This document shows, in pieces, positions 1 to 12,594 of a stretch of DNA of 64,000 nt. Position 1 is the stretch's first letter; every line of letters starts with the position of its first letter. This DNA is from Haemonchus contortus (taxonomy: Eukaryota > Nematoda > Chromadorea > Rhabditida > Trichostrongylidae): contig LS997564.1 of NCBI GenBank assembly GCA_000469685.2, positions 14,284,091-14,348,090 of the forward strand, written 5' to 3'. The position numbers and the translations under genes were made by a program. Under the pieces are notes generated by a model. It saw only the letters and a program-made list of their open reading frames with translations. It was not told where the DNA came from and ran no database searches.

Positions 1-91
1 GACACTGGGCTGGGAGTTACTGCTTCAAATAGAGGGAGAATGTGTTACCTTCGGAAATTGGAAACTTGGAAACTTTATCTTTCGATAAGAG

Positions 92-1502
92 TCAAACTGA
101 CTTGATTTTTTCAACATCCACATGTTTCGTCTCATCCCAATGCCAGCCATTTTTTCCCCTTCTACACGACTTCACGTCTGGCATTTTAGTGAATGGCGAT
201 TTAAAATTATCGGCCGTCAAATTATTACCTTTCCATATATGAAACATGAAATCTCCATCGTGCCACCTTGAAATAGTACCTCGCTGTAATTGGTGGTAAA
301 TCATAATAACATAATTAGTGATTAATGAACGTTCCGCTTCTACTCTCAGGCTTTTGTGCGCTATCTCATGCGAATTTCAACCCAACTTTTTTAACAATTT
401 AATCAATTTACTTGCCGTCGGCGAGATAGCCATCACGAACCCATCCATGAGCTTTTCTATAGAAACGTGATTTCCCTGGCCATAAATGTGTGGCTCCAAG
501 TGCCTGTCTGACGCAAGATACAACGGCCATATAGGTGTCATACGAAGTCGCATTAAGCCATACATCATGACAATTCTTCCTCTCCTGTATAGCGTCAGGA
601 ATGAGCGTATCCAAGACGTGGAGCTGAAGCAGAAACTATTTCAGAGAGAAAGTAAAACTGTTTAGTATATATGAGTCCATGAAATAACTGGTCGGATGGC
701 CTTGCTTACACGGGGTCTACCTCCTTCCCGTGACGGAGTCGGATTGCTCGATTGACCTTTCATTTAATTTTAGATTATAATAGTGCTCCTAATTCATGGT
801 CAACCGACGGTTTGCGAAGGATTAATCAGTCGCAAACCGTCGATTTGCCATAACTTCAGCTAACGTACTCTGAACAGCTAAGCTGAACAGTAAGACCATC
901 GGAAAGCCCTTTCGTGAAGATTCCAGATATATATTAATCTTTCAATTTTCTCGAATATTTCACTTTCCTTTCTAGGAAAAACGGAAATTGAGTCTCTCAG
1001 CACCTCGGGTGTTACTTGCGGATATGACAGCATCGTAAACACTCCACTTCAATTGTAAACTTCGTTTCCAGTTCATAAAAAACCTGAACGTGCTATGATT
1101 GAGGAGAGCATAAATCCTGATGATTTTATATCTTTCGTGAAATAATTTAAACAATTTTAGCTGAAAGAACTGATGCAGAGCAAATTTTGCAGTTTTTAGA
1201 CGTTTGCTCTTTTTTTCAGCCATGTATTTCGTATGACGACCGTATGATGAGCTCGCTTGCGTGGAATCACTCATGTCATGAAGTTTTAATTTTCTTCAGT
1301 TTTGCTCATCATTTTCATGGAGGTCAAAGTGCGAGTCTTCAACACCTGAGGTGTTTAACACCTGAGGTGTTTCCTGCAGATGTAACATCTTCTTGAACTC
1401 TCCACTTCAGTAGAAAAATTCATTTTGGCCGATCGATTGCTGACGTGTTAGGTCACGTTGCCACATTATTTACTCTCTATTAACCACACATTTATCACAA
1501 TT

Positions 1503-1540
<38 letters not shown>

Positions 1541-2010
1541 CGTGACTAGTCGTTAATAGTGGAGCAAGTGAATTGACCCCCCCCCCGTTATCGATCTCCT
1601 TAGGACTCACTGTGTCTGTAAGGCCATGTTTTCTTGAGCCACATGAGTGCAATCAACTCGAAGACGTCTTGCACTGTAGTTATATTCGACATTGTCAAGA
1701 CAAACTATAACTACTATAAACTGTAAGTAGCTCAAATTTATAGTGTAAAGAAAAGTCAGGAAAAGGCTCGAATGGGAAAAAAAGTATTTGGCATGATACA
1801 CGTTCCCTGATCGTATGTATTCCGAAGCGATTTAAAAGAAATGGAAGCGTTATGATCAGTTGATAGGAACGAGGAGATTATTTCCTTTTTGAAACTGACC
1901 CTAAAAACTGCATTGTTGTCCATAATATTGAAAGCAACTGGTCGGTCTTGTAACAAAATATAATTATATTTGTGTTGTGAGCACAACGTGAGTTTGTAAA
2001 TAATAAGACC

Positions 2011-2046
<36 letters not shown>

Positions 2047-5000
2047 TAAGACTAGTGAGTAAAACTTGTCTCAACGTGACCTAACACGTCAGAAATCGAT
2101 CAGCCTTTTCCTACTGCTACGGCAGCCAGCCTAAACCGCCATTGAATGGTTGATTTAAACGCTCTCAATTGAACCGGGCAGTGGCGCAGAGGAAGTGCAT
2201 GCTTCTAATGTTTGCACTCGACCTAGACCACACACGGGTTCGGATCCTCGGTTGGGCACAGCGCTTGAAAACGCCGAAACAATATTGTTGGCAAGCAATG
2301 TGTGCTCCTCTGTGGCAATTCGACCGGTGTTTGGTGTCGATGTCCCCAGTTTCCATCGAATGGGAGGCTGAGAGCCTAAACAAGATAGCGTCACTAACAG
2401 GCGAAAATTTGCACGCGATTCAAGGTAGTGCACCTAAAGTTGATATACATAGTCAAACAGTATTTATCATAGCATGGTCGTTTCATTCTGCCAGTTGCAT
2501 ACCAGTATGTGTCAACAGGCGTACTCTCAAATGGACTCGGCAATAGCGAAGGCGATGGACCAATAGAGATCGATGGTAAGGGGTCAATTAGCTCTACGTT
2601 CAATTAGGAGGCCATTCATCCTTCTCTCATCCGAATATCATATCATATAATGGAATCCTTTATGTATTATAAATGCAAAACTATTCGTTCCCAAAAGTGC
2701 ACTCTTAAAATGAACTAGCAAACTCTAAAAAGTTGGTGATTGAAATTACTGTTTTCAGCTGGAACTTTTGGAATTGTATCATTAAGGATATTAAAATGAA
2801 TGTGACTCCAGATGTCCATATCCCGAATGCGTCTTTCAAAACACAGAATGAAGATTTCTATTAAAGTGGAGAGTTTAAGATGATGTTATTTCTGCAGGGA
2901 ACACCTCTGTTGATGAACACTCACTCTTTGACCTCCATGAAAATGATGCAGCAAGATAGAAGAAATTCAAAAATCCATGACATGAGTGGATTACACAAAA
3001 GCAAGCCCATCAGACGGTGGTCATACGAAATGCATGGCTGAAAAAGGAAAAAAACGTCCAAAAACTGCAAGATTTGCTGTGCACCACTTCTTTCAGCTGA
3101 AAGTATTTAAATTATGTCATGAAGGATATTAAAATGATCAAGGTTTTATGCTCTCCTCAATTATAGCACAATTCAGGCCTTTTGAGAACTGGAAACGAAG
3201 TTTTCAATTGAAGTGGAGGGTTCACGATGCTGTCATATCCGGAAGTAACACCTGGGGTGCTGAGAAACTCAATTTTCGTTTTTCCCAAAAAGGAATGTGA
3301 AATATTCTCAAAATCAAAGGGTAATATATATTTGGATTCCTCCCCAGAACAACCTTCCGATGGTCTTACTTTCAGCTTGAATGGAGTACTTTAGCTGAAG
3401 TTATGGCGGAGCGACGGTTTCCGACGGATCAATCCATGAATTAAAAGCAGTACTGCAAGTAATGCGTTCTGATTACTAAATACTTGGAAGGGTATGTCCG
3501 AAGCCGTTTGTTCATTACAGTTTGGCAGAGTGTTCCAAAACATGGGAGTTAGTATAAACAGCGTTGCAACTGTCGTTCAGCGTGCGTTGATGCATATGCA
3601 TAAGATTACGGAGTCTCAGTCTGTTACTTTTAGTCATAACAGTAATCATCTCTTTAATATTTAATCTTTCTTTCCTCGGGCTACTGGGCAGCACATTCTC
3701 TGTAACCTATCATCCCATCAATCAGATCAAGCCTTTAAAAGTACCTACTAATGTTGTCGCCTAAAGTTAGCACCAAAATCAGAAGCCGTTATCCATGGTC
3801 TTTCCTATATTCACGCATAAAAACCGCCAGTCAAATCCTCAGAGTGTTCGTTTTTGTTGCAATTAATGAAGTAGTGAAGAGAAATTTAGTATATTTTTGA
3901 CTCTGAAACCTTGATGCGTGTTGGTCGTGATCTAATGGCAAGGGATAGTCCTTTAGTAGGACTAATTTCTATCGCTCCTTTTCACTGTTTTATCACTCAC
4001 TCTTTGCTGAACTACTTCACTATCCCCTCTTAATGTATGTATCATACATAAGTGTCAGAGCTTCGTCGTAAATACGAACAGAGTTAGGACCTAAATTGCT
4101 TCTGAGGTCCTTTATCAGCCTTTGACAACTTTTCTGCTATCATTTTTCTCCTACGAAAACACAAAGGGCGTAACAGACCCGACTTCTTCGGTCTCTTATC
4201 AGTCCTTATCAGTTGTTGACTTTTCCTATCACCAACCATACACCACCTCTTTACACCTCATATCACCAACGTAGTGTGAAGGTCTTATCATTAATATGAA
4301 GGGCGTGGTCGACTCGGGGGCTCGAGCCTTCCTGTGGCCTCTTATCAGCCTCTATCAGTTGTTATCAATCTTCTGAGGCCCCTTTCACCTGTTAAACTTC
4401 TTTGAGACTCCTGCTTTCTAGCCCTCAAATCTGAACATTCTAGGTTCGGGGGATGGAACTATGAACTTCTGGTCGAACATATACCGACCGACACACAAAG
4501 AAACAAATAGAAGGACATAAATGAAAAAGTAGATAGGCAAGTCAATCAATCCCAAAAACAAACTTCTCTACGGTCATAACACAAGAAGTGATTTGACAGA
4601 ACTTACGAACTCCCGATCAATTTTTACTGCAACTCCTGCATGCCGTACATATTTGATGGTAAGTAACAAGGTAAATTTTTGAAGAGAGATTCCTACATGC
4701 AATACTCCATTGTCCAGCCCGTTCCAACCCTCGTGTAAGGTGAACTCTCGATCTGCCCATTTCATAAGAAAATCTCTTCCAAACTTAGAATTGCGAACCT
4801 GAATATATACAGGCAGTGTAAACTACATTAATAATCTCTTAGAAATGCTTACCATAAAACTTGCAGCAGAAATTTCACTATTAAAAAACCTTTCATATAC
4901 TAAGACGTCCACACGGTCATCGATCCACTCTTCTATACAATGACTGGGATTGACCACACCTGAACAGCCTACTCATGAACCCTTACTACGAAAGGGTTTA

Positions 5001-6464
5001 AACGAATTGGTTTCTGATCATCTAGCCGAAAAATGAGACCGATTTTGCCTAGGGAGGACTTCGGTCTGCTTTTCCCCGCAATCTCTGATTTTTCAGGGAG
5101 TGTATACCGTCTGCAAGGCTGCTCCCAAGACAAGGAAACGCCATGACTGGGCTGCAGTGGTACCCAGCGTTCATAAAGTTCCAATAAAGTAAGACCATCT
5201 ATGAAAGAGCTGACGTTTATGATTTGCCCGTTATTTCTCCAAGCTCCCTATCAATTTGTGCAATGGAATTCATTGATCAGTCCTGTGGACCGTTGAGGAA
5301 CTATGTGGGCCCTGGAACCATATTGCTGCCCAATTCTGGCATTTTTACAAAGCCCTTCAGGTTTGCACCTTACATGTTCTTTGACGTTAATCACATCATA
5401 CCTGTATCGGCATCCAGAACAAGCATCCAATCTGTATTCTTCAAATATTCAGCCGCTATGCAGTGCCTCTTGAAGAGATACTAAATAAAAGCTCTTGGTT
5501 CGGTTCAATCATCTTTCATTGCAACCTAGATATTGTTTGCACTTGAGTTTAAGTGCTATCCCAAACAGGCGTAATTTCTGCAGTACACTTGATTATTTAT
5601 TTATTTATTTTATTTATTTATTTGTAACGTTGTGCATAGGGCAAATGCAAGAAAAATGGAGTTAACAAATCATAACTAAAGTTACAGATGGATCCTATAT
5701 AAGCTAGTGCTCAATAAAACGCAGCAAAATCAACCTGCTTAGGCGCCCCTGCCCAACAAGTGATGCTACATCGAAATACTTCCTTCGAGAACAAAGAGTG
5801 TGCAATTTCTACTCCTTATTCTAACAAGACATATGAGGTGGCCTTGAATATTTATGCCCTTCAGATCTGATGAATATTTCACGGGTGAATTTATTTTGAA
5901 TTCTTTCAATATCTAAGTTTCCTTCTTTTTATAAAGGCAAAATACTGATAGTCCACACTCGGCAATCGGCCTAATATACGTTTTATTAGCCCCCATAACG
6001 AGATCTTCATCACTGATCGTAAGACTCTTGAAAATTTGTTATGTCCGATAAGTAGCTTTCTTGTATATCATTTCCAAATGTGGGGAGAGGAAGAGTTTAT
6101 TATCGTAGTGAAAACCAAGTCTTTGACGGAGGAGAAACTCTTGAGAAAAGGTTTGTGTCAGACTAGAAGAACCCATTCTCATATACACAGCCTTTTCTGG
6201 GGCTAGTAACAAGTTCCATTTTTAAGACTGTTCAGAAATAACGTGTAAAGCATTTTGAATCAATCTTATATCATCTTCACTTTCAATCATCCTCTAGATT
6301 TTATTTAATGCTATGATTTTACGCTTGTAAGAGTAAATAGTACCATTTTGTATTTCTGACATTTCTCCTTTGTTCGTTCATCATTTTCCAAATTGACCGT
6401 AACGAGCTGATAATTGACACCTTTCAAATAGCATTTCATCGAGCGTCGCGCCACACGATACATC
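92..6464 (-). CDS. DUF273-family glycosyltransferase-like protein, copy A (3' exons)
   Basis: Six exons read on the minus strand, in transcript order: 6344-6464, 5402-5480, 4853-4959, 4697-4798, 412-623 and 92-266 (stop TGA at 92-94). They total 796 nt, about 265 codons, with consistent phases, GT donors and AG acceptors. The product shows family hallmarks: a [11 protein letters not shown] segment, [12 protein letters not shown], the acid motif [26 protein letters not shown] and HGWVRDG. The DAD triplet resembles the metal-binding DxD of GT-A glycosyltransferases, so a Golgi transferase role is inferred. DUF273 is a nematode family with no reaction known to me. The exon before 6464 was not located; a phase-2 junction is required there. 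A likely membrane-anchor exon lies upstream at 17452-17652. A LINE relic and a 2.7 kb foldback sit in introns. Family call is from recognised motifs, not a search. Confidence 0.72.
1506..1539. repeat. (AT)n microsatellite
   Basis: An uninterrupted AT dinucleotide run inside the foldback at 782-3454. Confidence 0.95.
2009..2046. repeat. (AAT)n microsatellite
   Basis: About ten AAT units inside the foldback element, just left of an inner inverted repeat. Confidence 0.95.
2164..2440 (+). repeat. tRNA-derived SINE-like sequence
   Basis: The left part looks like a pol III promoter: a box A match AGTGGCGCAGAGG at 2180-2192 and a box B match GGGTTCGGATCC at 2235-2246, about 45 bp apart. The body then runs into unrelated sequence. 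The acceptor stem does not fold as a true tRNA by eye, so a tRNA-headed SINE is more likely than a gene. The right end is uncertain. Confidence 0.5.
5590..6327 (-). mobile_element. Non-LTR retrotransposon (LINE) 3' relic, unit A
   Basis: On the minus strand, interrupted frames give the C-terminal part of a jockey/CR1-type reverse transcriptase region: TYIRPIAECGLSVF followed by DIERIQNKFTREIFIR. The plus strand at 5593-5622 is rich in TTTA, which is a TAAA-type 3' tail on the minus strand. Unit C has the empty site (61.87-61.89 kb), which brackets the insertion. Several stops and frame breaks show it is dead. It lies in the intron between the 121-nt and 79-nt exons of gene A, in the same orientation as the gene. 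Confidence 0.68.
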
Positions 6465-7139
6465 CTGAATGAAGCTGCGTTGCGATTGAGGCTTAACGGT
6501 GACCAGAAGGTTATCTCTTTTGAAGCTGCATGGTTAAAAGAAGTGAAGTTCAAGTGATCAGCATTCGATATAGGCTACACATTTGGCTTTTCTCCAGAAT
6601 CGTAGAGGGGCTCGAGCCTTGACATATGGTGAAATCTAATTTCGTATATGTTTTTCAACTTGACCGAACGATTCTCTGACCAGAAACATGGAGCGAAACC
6701 TAATAATCGAGTATAATAATTGTGAATTCTACAAATCTCTCTTGAAACTGAGAAGTCCCTTCTATGTCTATTTTGTCGCGTTTACAACCTTTTGATGACT
6801 TATATGTTTTTTCTACCCAAACCATGAGATGTCGCTCCAGTTTTTTTTGAATTGTTACTCCACCAATCGGACTGTACGGCTGAGACCAGATTCTCCTCCG
6901 CTACGTGAAAAAATGACATGTCGCCCACGTCTGCAAATTTGGACACTGGTGCAGGAGAATAGTATCCGTAAATTTCTGGCTAGACACACACCCTGACACT
7001 TTTCGTGAAGGCCATGCCTGTCGTGAACGGCGTCCTAGTCAACTAACGTGTGGTGGAGTGGCTTGCTTCATTTACCTATTTTTTCAACCTAACTGCGCAA
7101 ATTTACTCAGACTACGCTCATTTTACGCAACCTTCGCCC

Positions 7140-7670
7140 ACCAAGGCCCACCTACCACCAGCTCCGCCCACCTACCACCAGTGTCCTAGCGCTGCCGCGT
7201 GTACTTCTATCAAATTTGAAGGTTTGCTTTCCAAACTGGCAAGTTTTGCATACGCCCAGCTCCCTGTGGGCAGAGTCTAGTCCCGAGCGCCAGTACTCCT
7301 ACCAAACTTGAACGCTCCAAACTCGAGAGAAAAATTTTGGTCACACCCTGCCCCTGTGTACGGAGTCATGTTCTGTCACCTAGCATAGTGTTTTCATGCT
7401 GCTTCCTGTACTACTACCAAATTTGAACGCTCTAGACTTATGTTAAAAATTTTCATGCATAGCCCACCCCTGTGGGTAGAGTTTAACCTCCCCATCCTCC
7501 ACGGAAACAGTGAATACGGACTTTCTGGACAAATATTCGATCCGCGCGGGCCCGCCCCTGTGGGTGGAGTCGAGCCCTGCCATAAGTGTTTCCGTCTTGC
7601 CGCCCGTACTTCTACCAGTTTGAACCCTCTAAGTCCACTGGAACAGGAATTATGAGTTTCCGGTCACACA
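7140..7670. repeat. Degenerate minisatellite, unit A
   Basis: Imperfect units of roughly 110-120 bp share CTACCAAATTTGAACGCTC, CCCCTGTGGGTGGAGTC and ATGAGTTTCCGGTCACAC, ending in a CA-rich run. The array recurs at 62560-63125 in unit C. Single units appear at about 4430-4500, 24530-24600 and 36120-36190, so the unit is also dispersed. Confidence 0.6.
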
Positions 7671-7712
7671 CACACATACACATACACCCACATACACATT
7701 TAGCGTGTTATA

Positions 7713-8225
7713 CAGTAACGCTCAGAAGTGTTCCGCCAAATGCTTCTTCAGTCGCAATTTCAGTCGTAACTCCTTTCATACTGGATCTAATCATGCGAAA
7801 TTTCAGTATGTTTAGCATTGGTGTGTTGTGAATATTTACCACTATTGAACCTCAATCTAATCACCTCGTGCTCCAAATATCCCAAAGAGCTTGGAATCAA
7901 AACCAACTGGAAATATAAACATCGGTGCTTCTAGGATTTTTCCCTTTTTGCCATGTCCAAAGTGTACGAGCGCTAATGTCGAACACAGTAGAGAAGAAAA
8001 AGGCACATGGGGTGCGAATAACTGCAGACGCCATAAATTTGCTTTCAGCATAGTCATACGCCTTCCCCTTAGTTATGTGGACATTGCTGCTTTGCAGTCA
8101 AATAGTGTTAATAGTGTCAAATATGCTTCAGTTAAACGTAAACGCACAATTTCATGCGAATTGCTTCACTGAGAAAAAAATTACGGAAGAAAAACTGCTT
8201 GGCCGAATACTTTTGAGCGCTACTG
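7713..8225. mobile_element. Tc1-type MITE, 513 bp
   Basis: Inverted ends begin CAGTAACGCTCAGAAGTGTT on the left and CAGTAGCGCTCAAAAGTATT on the inverted right. TA dinucleotides at 7711-7712 and 8226-8227 fit a TA target duplication. Unit C lacks the insertion near 63170. No transposase frame was seen. The ends resemble the right end of the Tc1 relic at 14781-16679, a possible source of transposase. Confidence 0.75.
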
Positions 8226-8482
8226 TATATTGTAGGGCACTTACTAGAAGGCTTTTAGCAACGTTGACCGCTTCACACGATCGCACTCACTGAACCCCCG
8301 AACTGCGCGTAAAAAAAGATACTAAGTGTTAGCGCTTTGTATCTTGTATACAGAGGACTTTAAACCGCTGACGAGTTTTCGATCAGTCATTATCCTCTAT
8401 ATATAATATAGAAAGCCTAACATTTCGTGTCTTTTTTATGCCATTGCCAGTCCGCAAAAACAGAAAGTCTGCGGTGAGGAAG

Positions 8483-8731
8483 GGGGTATGGGTACATTCA
8501 CCCAGAACCAGCTGGACGCGGCAAACCGCGCGGCGAAATTCGTGGTGATTAAATGGGCTTTGGCGCATATCATTGGGCCTCGGGTTTCAAGTAGATTGGA
8601 TAAGTAGGGCCAGCTGATGCTACTCATCTATCCCACTTCAAATTTGTGCCCCAATGATAGGCGCCATAGTCGTTTTAATCACCACGAATTTCGCCGCGCG
8701 GTCCAGTTCTGGGTGAATGTTCCGTGCTCCG
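8483..8731. mobile_element. hAT-like MITE, 249 bp
   Basis: Nearly the whole length is an inverted repeat around a short centre, with arms sharing GCGCGGCGAAATTCGTGGTG and GGGTGAATGT. It is flanked by the 8-bp repeat TGAGGAAG (8475-8482 and 8732-8739). The matching place in unit C (about 63.36 kb) is unoccupied. An 8-bp duplication suggests hAT mobilisation. Confidence 0.72.
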
Positions 8732-9268
8732 TGAGGAAGGTCGTCAAAGAATGGGAATCATAATTTCTCTGCTTTTTGCCGCGGGATGGACCTAGTTTGA
8801 TAAGTGTAGACAAGCGGTTGTGGGCATGCGATGAGCGCGTTAGCGTGCGTGACCCAACTGGTCTAACAGTAAGCTAAAGCACTCTCTCTCTTCTCTTTGA
8901 GCACTTCGAAGTTAATGGTCATCGAGTGTGCATTCTCTTTGAAAAACCACTTTGATCAGCGTTGCACAGTGCGCTTAATAGGAATCTTTTCATTTGTGGG
9001 AACTGGCAGTATTGAAGCAGCAGTATACCGAAAATTGGGAGTTTTTAGAAACGTGCTGATGATATAACTCCTAACTTTTCTCAGTTCGTTCACGAAATTT
9101 TGGCATCCGTAAAAGTACGACACCTATCAAGGAAGCTTCTTCTGAAGGCTGTGATGCGCCTCGAAATCAATTCGCATCTTCTAACAGAATGTTGGATCCA
9201 TCGATGCCCAGTTTCGAAACTTGTCTTTAGCGATCTCTACTTGTTGATTCTCGAAGCCATTAGATATA

Positions 9269-10551
9269 TTGGGTTGTCCGAAAAGTTTCCGCCGATTTTT
9301 GATACCCCGGATTTATCAACCGTTGTACAAAAGATTAAGGACCCAACCTAATAAAGTTATAAGTTTTCTGAAAGAGTAGATCCTGCTCTACATTACTGGT
9401 AAGATTCTGTCAACATTTGTCGAATTTTGTCTGTACAGGACTCGTATAAAAATAGTGAACCACTGCTCGCATTTTCGGCATCTGAAGTATTCCTTCTACC
9501 GTAAGGCCTAAAATGCGGCTCAAGCCGCATGAAAGGTATATGACGTTTGAATAGACCATGCCCTAGAGGAACGTACAGTGCATGACTAGTTTGCAGAATC
9601 CAAACAGAGTGAATTTGCCTTCGAAGACCGGCAACTCTTAGGGAGACTATCATCAGTTTAAACGATCAACTCAAAATGTTAACCGAAGCAAATCGGCCCA
9701 TCACTGCTCGTGGAGTAGGAAAAGGGCCTAGTGTTTCGAAATTGACCATCCATGGTCATCTGCAGACGCTTGGTTTTGTGAAGTGCCTTGATGTTTAGAT
9801 ATCTCGCGAAAGGAGCGAGCGCGATGCGATGGACCGCGCCTCCATGTGCGACTCGTTGCTCGAACGAAATAAAAATGAGCCGTATCTGAAACGCATGAGC
9901 ACTAGAGACGAAATTTGGATTGTGTACAGCAATGAGGAGCGGAAACGATCGTGTAGCCCCTTAGTGAGCCGTCACAAACCGCTGCAAAAGTCAAAATCTA
10001 GGTGCGGATGACTATGCCGAGTTGCTGATGGGATTTCAGGGAAATCAATTACCATGAGCTGTTGTCGCACAATCAAAAGATGACTGAGGAAAGGTACTAT
10101 AGTTAGCTAGAAACTATGGAGGCAGCGATGGACCAAAAGCGACCCGAAGTGGCCAATTGTTAGGGCGTAATCTTTCGACAGGGTACCTCCAGACCACACG
10201 TATTTTTGGCCACTCGTCAAAAGTTGCTAAAGCTCGGGTGGGATGTCTTACCACACCCCCCATATAGTCCAGACATAGCACCATCAGAATACCACTTTTT
10301 TGGGTTTCTGCAAAATTCTTTCAATGGAAAATCGTTCAATTCGCTGGAGGACTGCAAAAAGCACTTGAGTGGGTTTTTCAATTTTAAGTCTGGAACCTTC
10401 TATGGAAGAGGGGAACTGGAACCCATAGGAAGATGGCGAAGCCTTACAGAACAGAATGGAGGATATATTAATCAATCAATGGATTTCTTCTTTTAGGGAT
10501 TTTCATTCAAAGATGAATCAAAAATCGGCGGGAACTTTTCGGACAACCCAA
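9269..10551 (+). mobile_element. mariner-family DNA transposon, 1283 bp
   Basis: Terminal inverted repeats of about 35 bp start TTGGGTTGTCCGAAAAG at both ends, with one mismatch seen. TA flanks the element at 9267-9268 and 10552-10553. The length is normal for mariner. Unit B carries the empty site at about 40317-40330. The transposase inside is broken, so the element is non-autonomous, though its ends are well kept. Hookworms carry mariners such as bandit; identity with that family is not claimed. Confidence 0.88.
9640..10496 (+). pseudogene. mariner transposase pseudogene
   Basis: Pieces in several frames match the mariner transposase order: a helix-turn-helix stretch (SVSKLTIHGHLQTLGFVK), the first catalytic region (TRDEIWIVYSNEERKRS, aspartate kept), then PHPPYSPDIAPSEYHFF with the last aspartate kept. 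The middle catalytic region, normally an HDN-type motif, is destroyed near 10160-10200. Stops and frame changes separate the blocks (for example the TAG near 9796). The gene cannot make an active enzyme. Confidence 0.82.
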
Positions 10552-10553
10552 TA

Positions 10554-12594
10554 GTATATCTCAGTCGTGCAACGTCATCACCAAGACGAGTTTCGAGGTT
10601 TTCGTCTTTTTTTTCTTCCAGAAGATTCGCCAATTCGAAGAGCCGTCTATTAATTGTCACAATTCGCACCTCAATATGGCCATTAGTTTTTAAATACAAA
10701 AAAGAAGGCTCAATGATTCGATGACGCTCTTTTTCTCACACGATTTTACTGTGTTAGCCGGCAACTCCAAACCACGCAGCAATCTTTTGTAAAAATGAGT
10801 TAAAAGCCTCTCTTGCTTCAACCTCGGCATAATTGTTTATGATTAGAACATTCTTGCCAAATTGTTAGAAGGAACAATTTATAGATCAATTGCCTAACGT
10901 TTCGAGGTTATCGTCTGTTCCACCTAACAACTTCGCACGGCGCAAGAATATTGCAATAAGTTGGTTGGTAGTACTAATAACAAGAAAACGGTAAGTAGGA
11001 AAAAATCCCCTCAAGATCGCAGAACGAGACAAAACCGGAACAAAAATGTTGTGGACCTCAGATGTACTGTGAGATGTGAAAATTCGACTCCTCCTAACCT
11101 GTTTGAAGAAGCGAACAGCTCTCCTGAATTTATATATAGTCAACTACGTAAGCGAGTATCGATGAACTCTATGAAAAGGATCGAACTGAACGTATAGTAG
11201 CTCCCCACATAAATTACAAGAATTCTGAGATGTATTCAGTTGGAACAACTGGAGTTCCTTTTCGTTTTGAGAGGTGAAAATGACTTCTGGAGAAGAGCTG
11301 ACCCATTAATTCTATCGAAATGCGCCTTGTGAAGATCAACAACACTTAACTAATACGACTTAAAATGAAACTATATTCGCGACCCCCACCTGGGAACGCT
11401 TTTTCCGTAGTTTCCGATGCACCTTAACCTTTCAAAACCGCTTTACCTGATTTAACACGTTGGCGACCATGCGTCTCGGTGCCGGGACGCAGGATAAAAG
11501 TTATAATACTTTTGTAATTTATGTTTTTGTGCCTTTTTTGTGGCACCGCTTCTACAATGGACTGAAGAGTCTCCCAGCTCCCACCTGAGAACGCTTTGCC
11601 CGAAGTTTCCAACTCACCCTTCCCTTTCAGAACCGTTCTACCTGAATTGACTTATTGTTAGGATTTCCTACGCAGTAGTTTGAACCATTTGTTTGATTTC
11701 TTTTCTCAAACTACTCTAAACCAACTCCAAATCCCATTCATTAAAATTTAATTGCTCTCTCATTATGAGAATTGATAGGATATTTTCAGAATAGATAGGT
11801 CTGAACAGTACCTGTGAATATGGTTGCGAATTCAACGCGACATTATCGAAATGAAGGACTCACTTCCCTCTCAAAGCGTTTTCCAGATAACCAATAAACA
11901 CTGTTACTTTGCCAAATTTTGCCATACAAGGGCCCATATTGTTCCGTCGAGTATAAGGTGTCCGTTTGACTGCTTGTCGGCTGAATCTGGAAAGTCTACG
12001 GAATCTTCAGCATCCTTGACTGTCTATCAGAATTCCTCGTGTTCATCGAATTTAAAATAATGCGGTACACGAGTAAAAATAAAACATAATGAATAATGCT
12101 AATAATTAAGAAATGGATAAATGACATGTACAAAATAATTATAGTAAAATGTGTATATAGTAAATGGTGAGTGTAAATGGTTTCCGTAAGGTGGCCTTGC
12201 AAGTAACCTACCGTGTTCCCGGCGTTCTTCCTAGTACTGAAGATAATGGTCGTGATTTCGGGTTGTTCCCAAGCACAAGCGAGCTCATCAACTCCTTTCG
12301 CAATATGGGTAGTTTTTTCTGTAAAGAGCTATCTGTTGTTGATTCATGGCTAACATATGAGAATCAGAACTATGATTTCTTAACTTTTTTGCCCTTCTGT
12401 CTTACGCATTATATCTCCCTGATCAGCGGTCAAAATCTGGTCGCGAATGGATCCTGCGATGCTCGTTAGGGATTCATCGGTATTGATCGAAGGACGGTCT
12501 TGCTTTTCGATTTTGCAGGCTTGAGAACGTTTCTCATTAAAGTTAACATCTAACTGTGACCTAACCACTGCACGTGACAATAGCTACAGTTCTT
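10554..12594. other. Probable intron of gene A, no supported gene
   Basis: Diverged paralogue of about 40320-42395 in unit B. Small frames exist, but sister-copy frames break between A and B, so I see no coding sequence. No mobile element end was found. Confidence 0.5.

Larger units (their letters stand above)
782..3454. mobile_element. 2.7 kb foldback element in gene A intron
   Basis: Two inverted arms of about 600 bp (782-1410 and 2863-3454) flank a 1.45 kb centre. The arm tips read AGTGCTCCTAATTCATGG and, inverted on the right, a close variant. Units B and C have the uninterrupted intron at the matching place, so this is an insertion specific to A. A second, shorter inverted pair lies inside (near 1430-1465 and 2070-2105, sharing TGACGTGTTAGGTCACGTTG). 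Between the inner pair are AT and AAT microsatellites; right of it is a tRNA-like SINE. No transposase was seen. Confidence 0.7.

Noticed and set aside
2164..2250. Possible true tRNA gene
   Set aside because: Boxes A and B are present, but I could not pair an acceptor stem or place an anticodon loop; a SINE head fits better.
4574..4690. Extension of the 102-nt DUF273 exon past LDNGVLH in copy A
   Set aside because: The open frame continues in A, but in B and C the sequence differs in frame and C has a strong GTAAGA donor at this point, so it is intron.
5224..5484. Plus-strand frame that recurs at 37276-37470 and 61558-61749
   Set aside because: It is the antisense of the conserved 79-nt DUF273 exon and its flank; recurrence is explained by the minus-strand gene.
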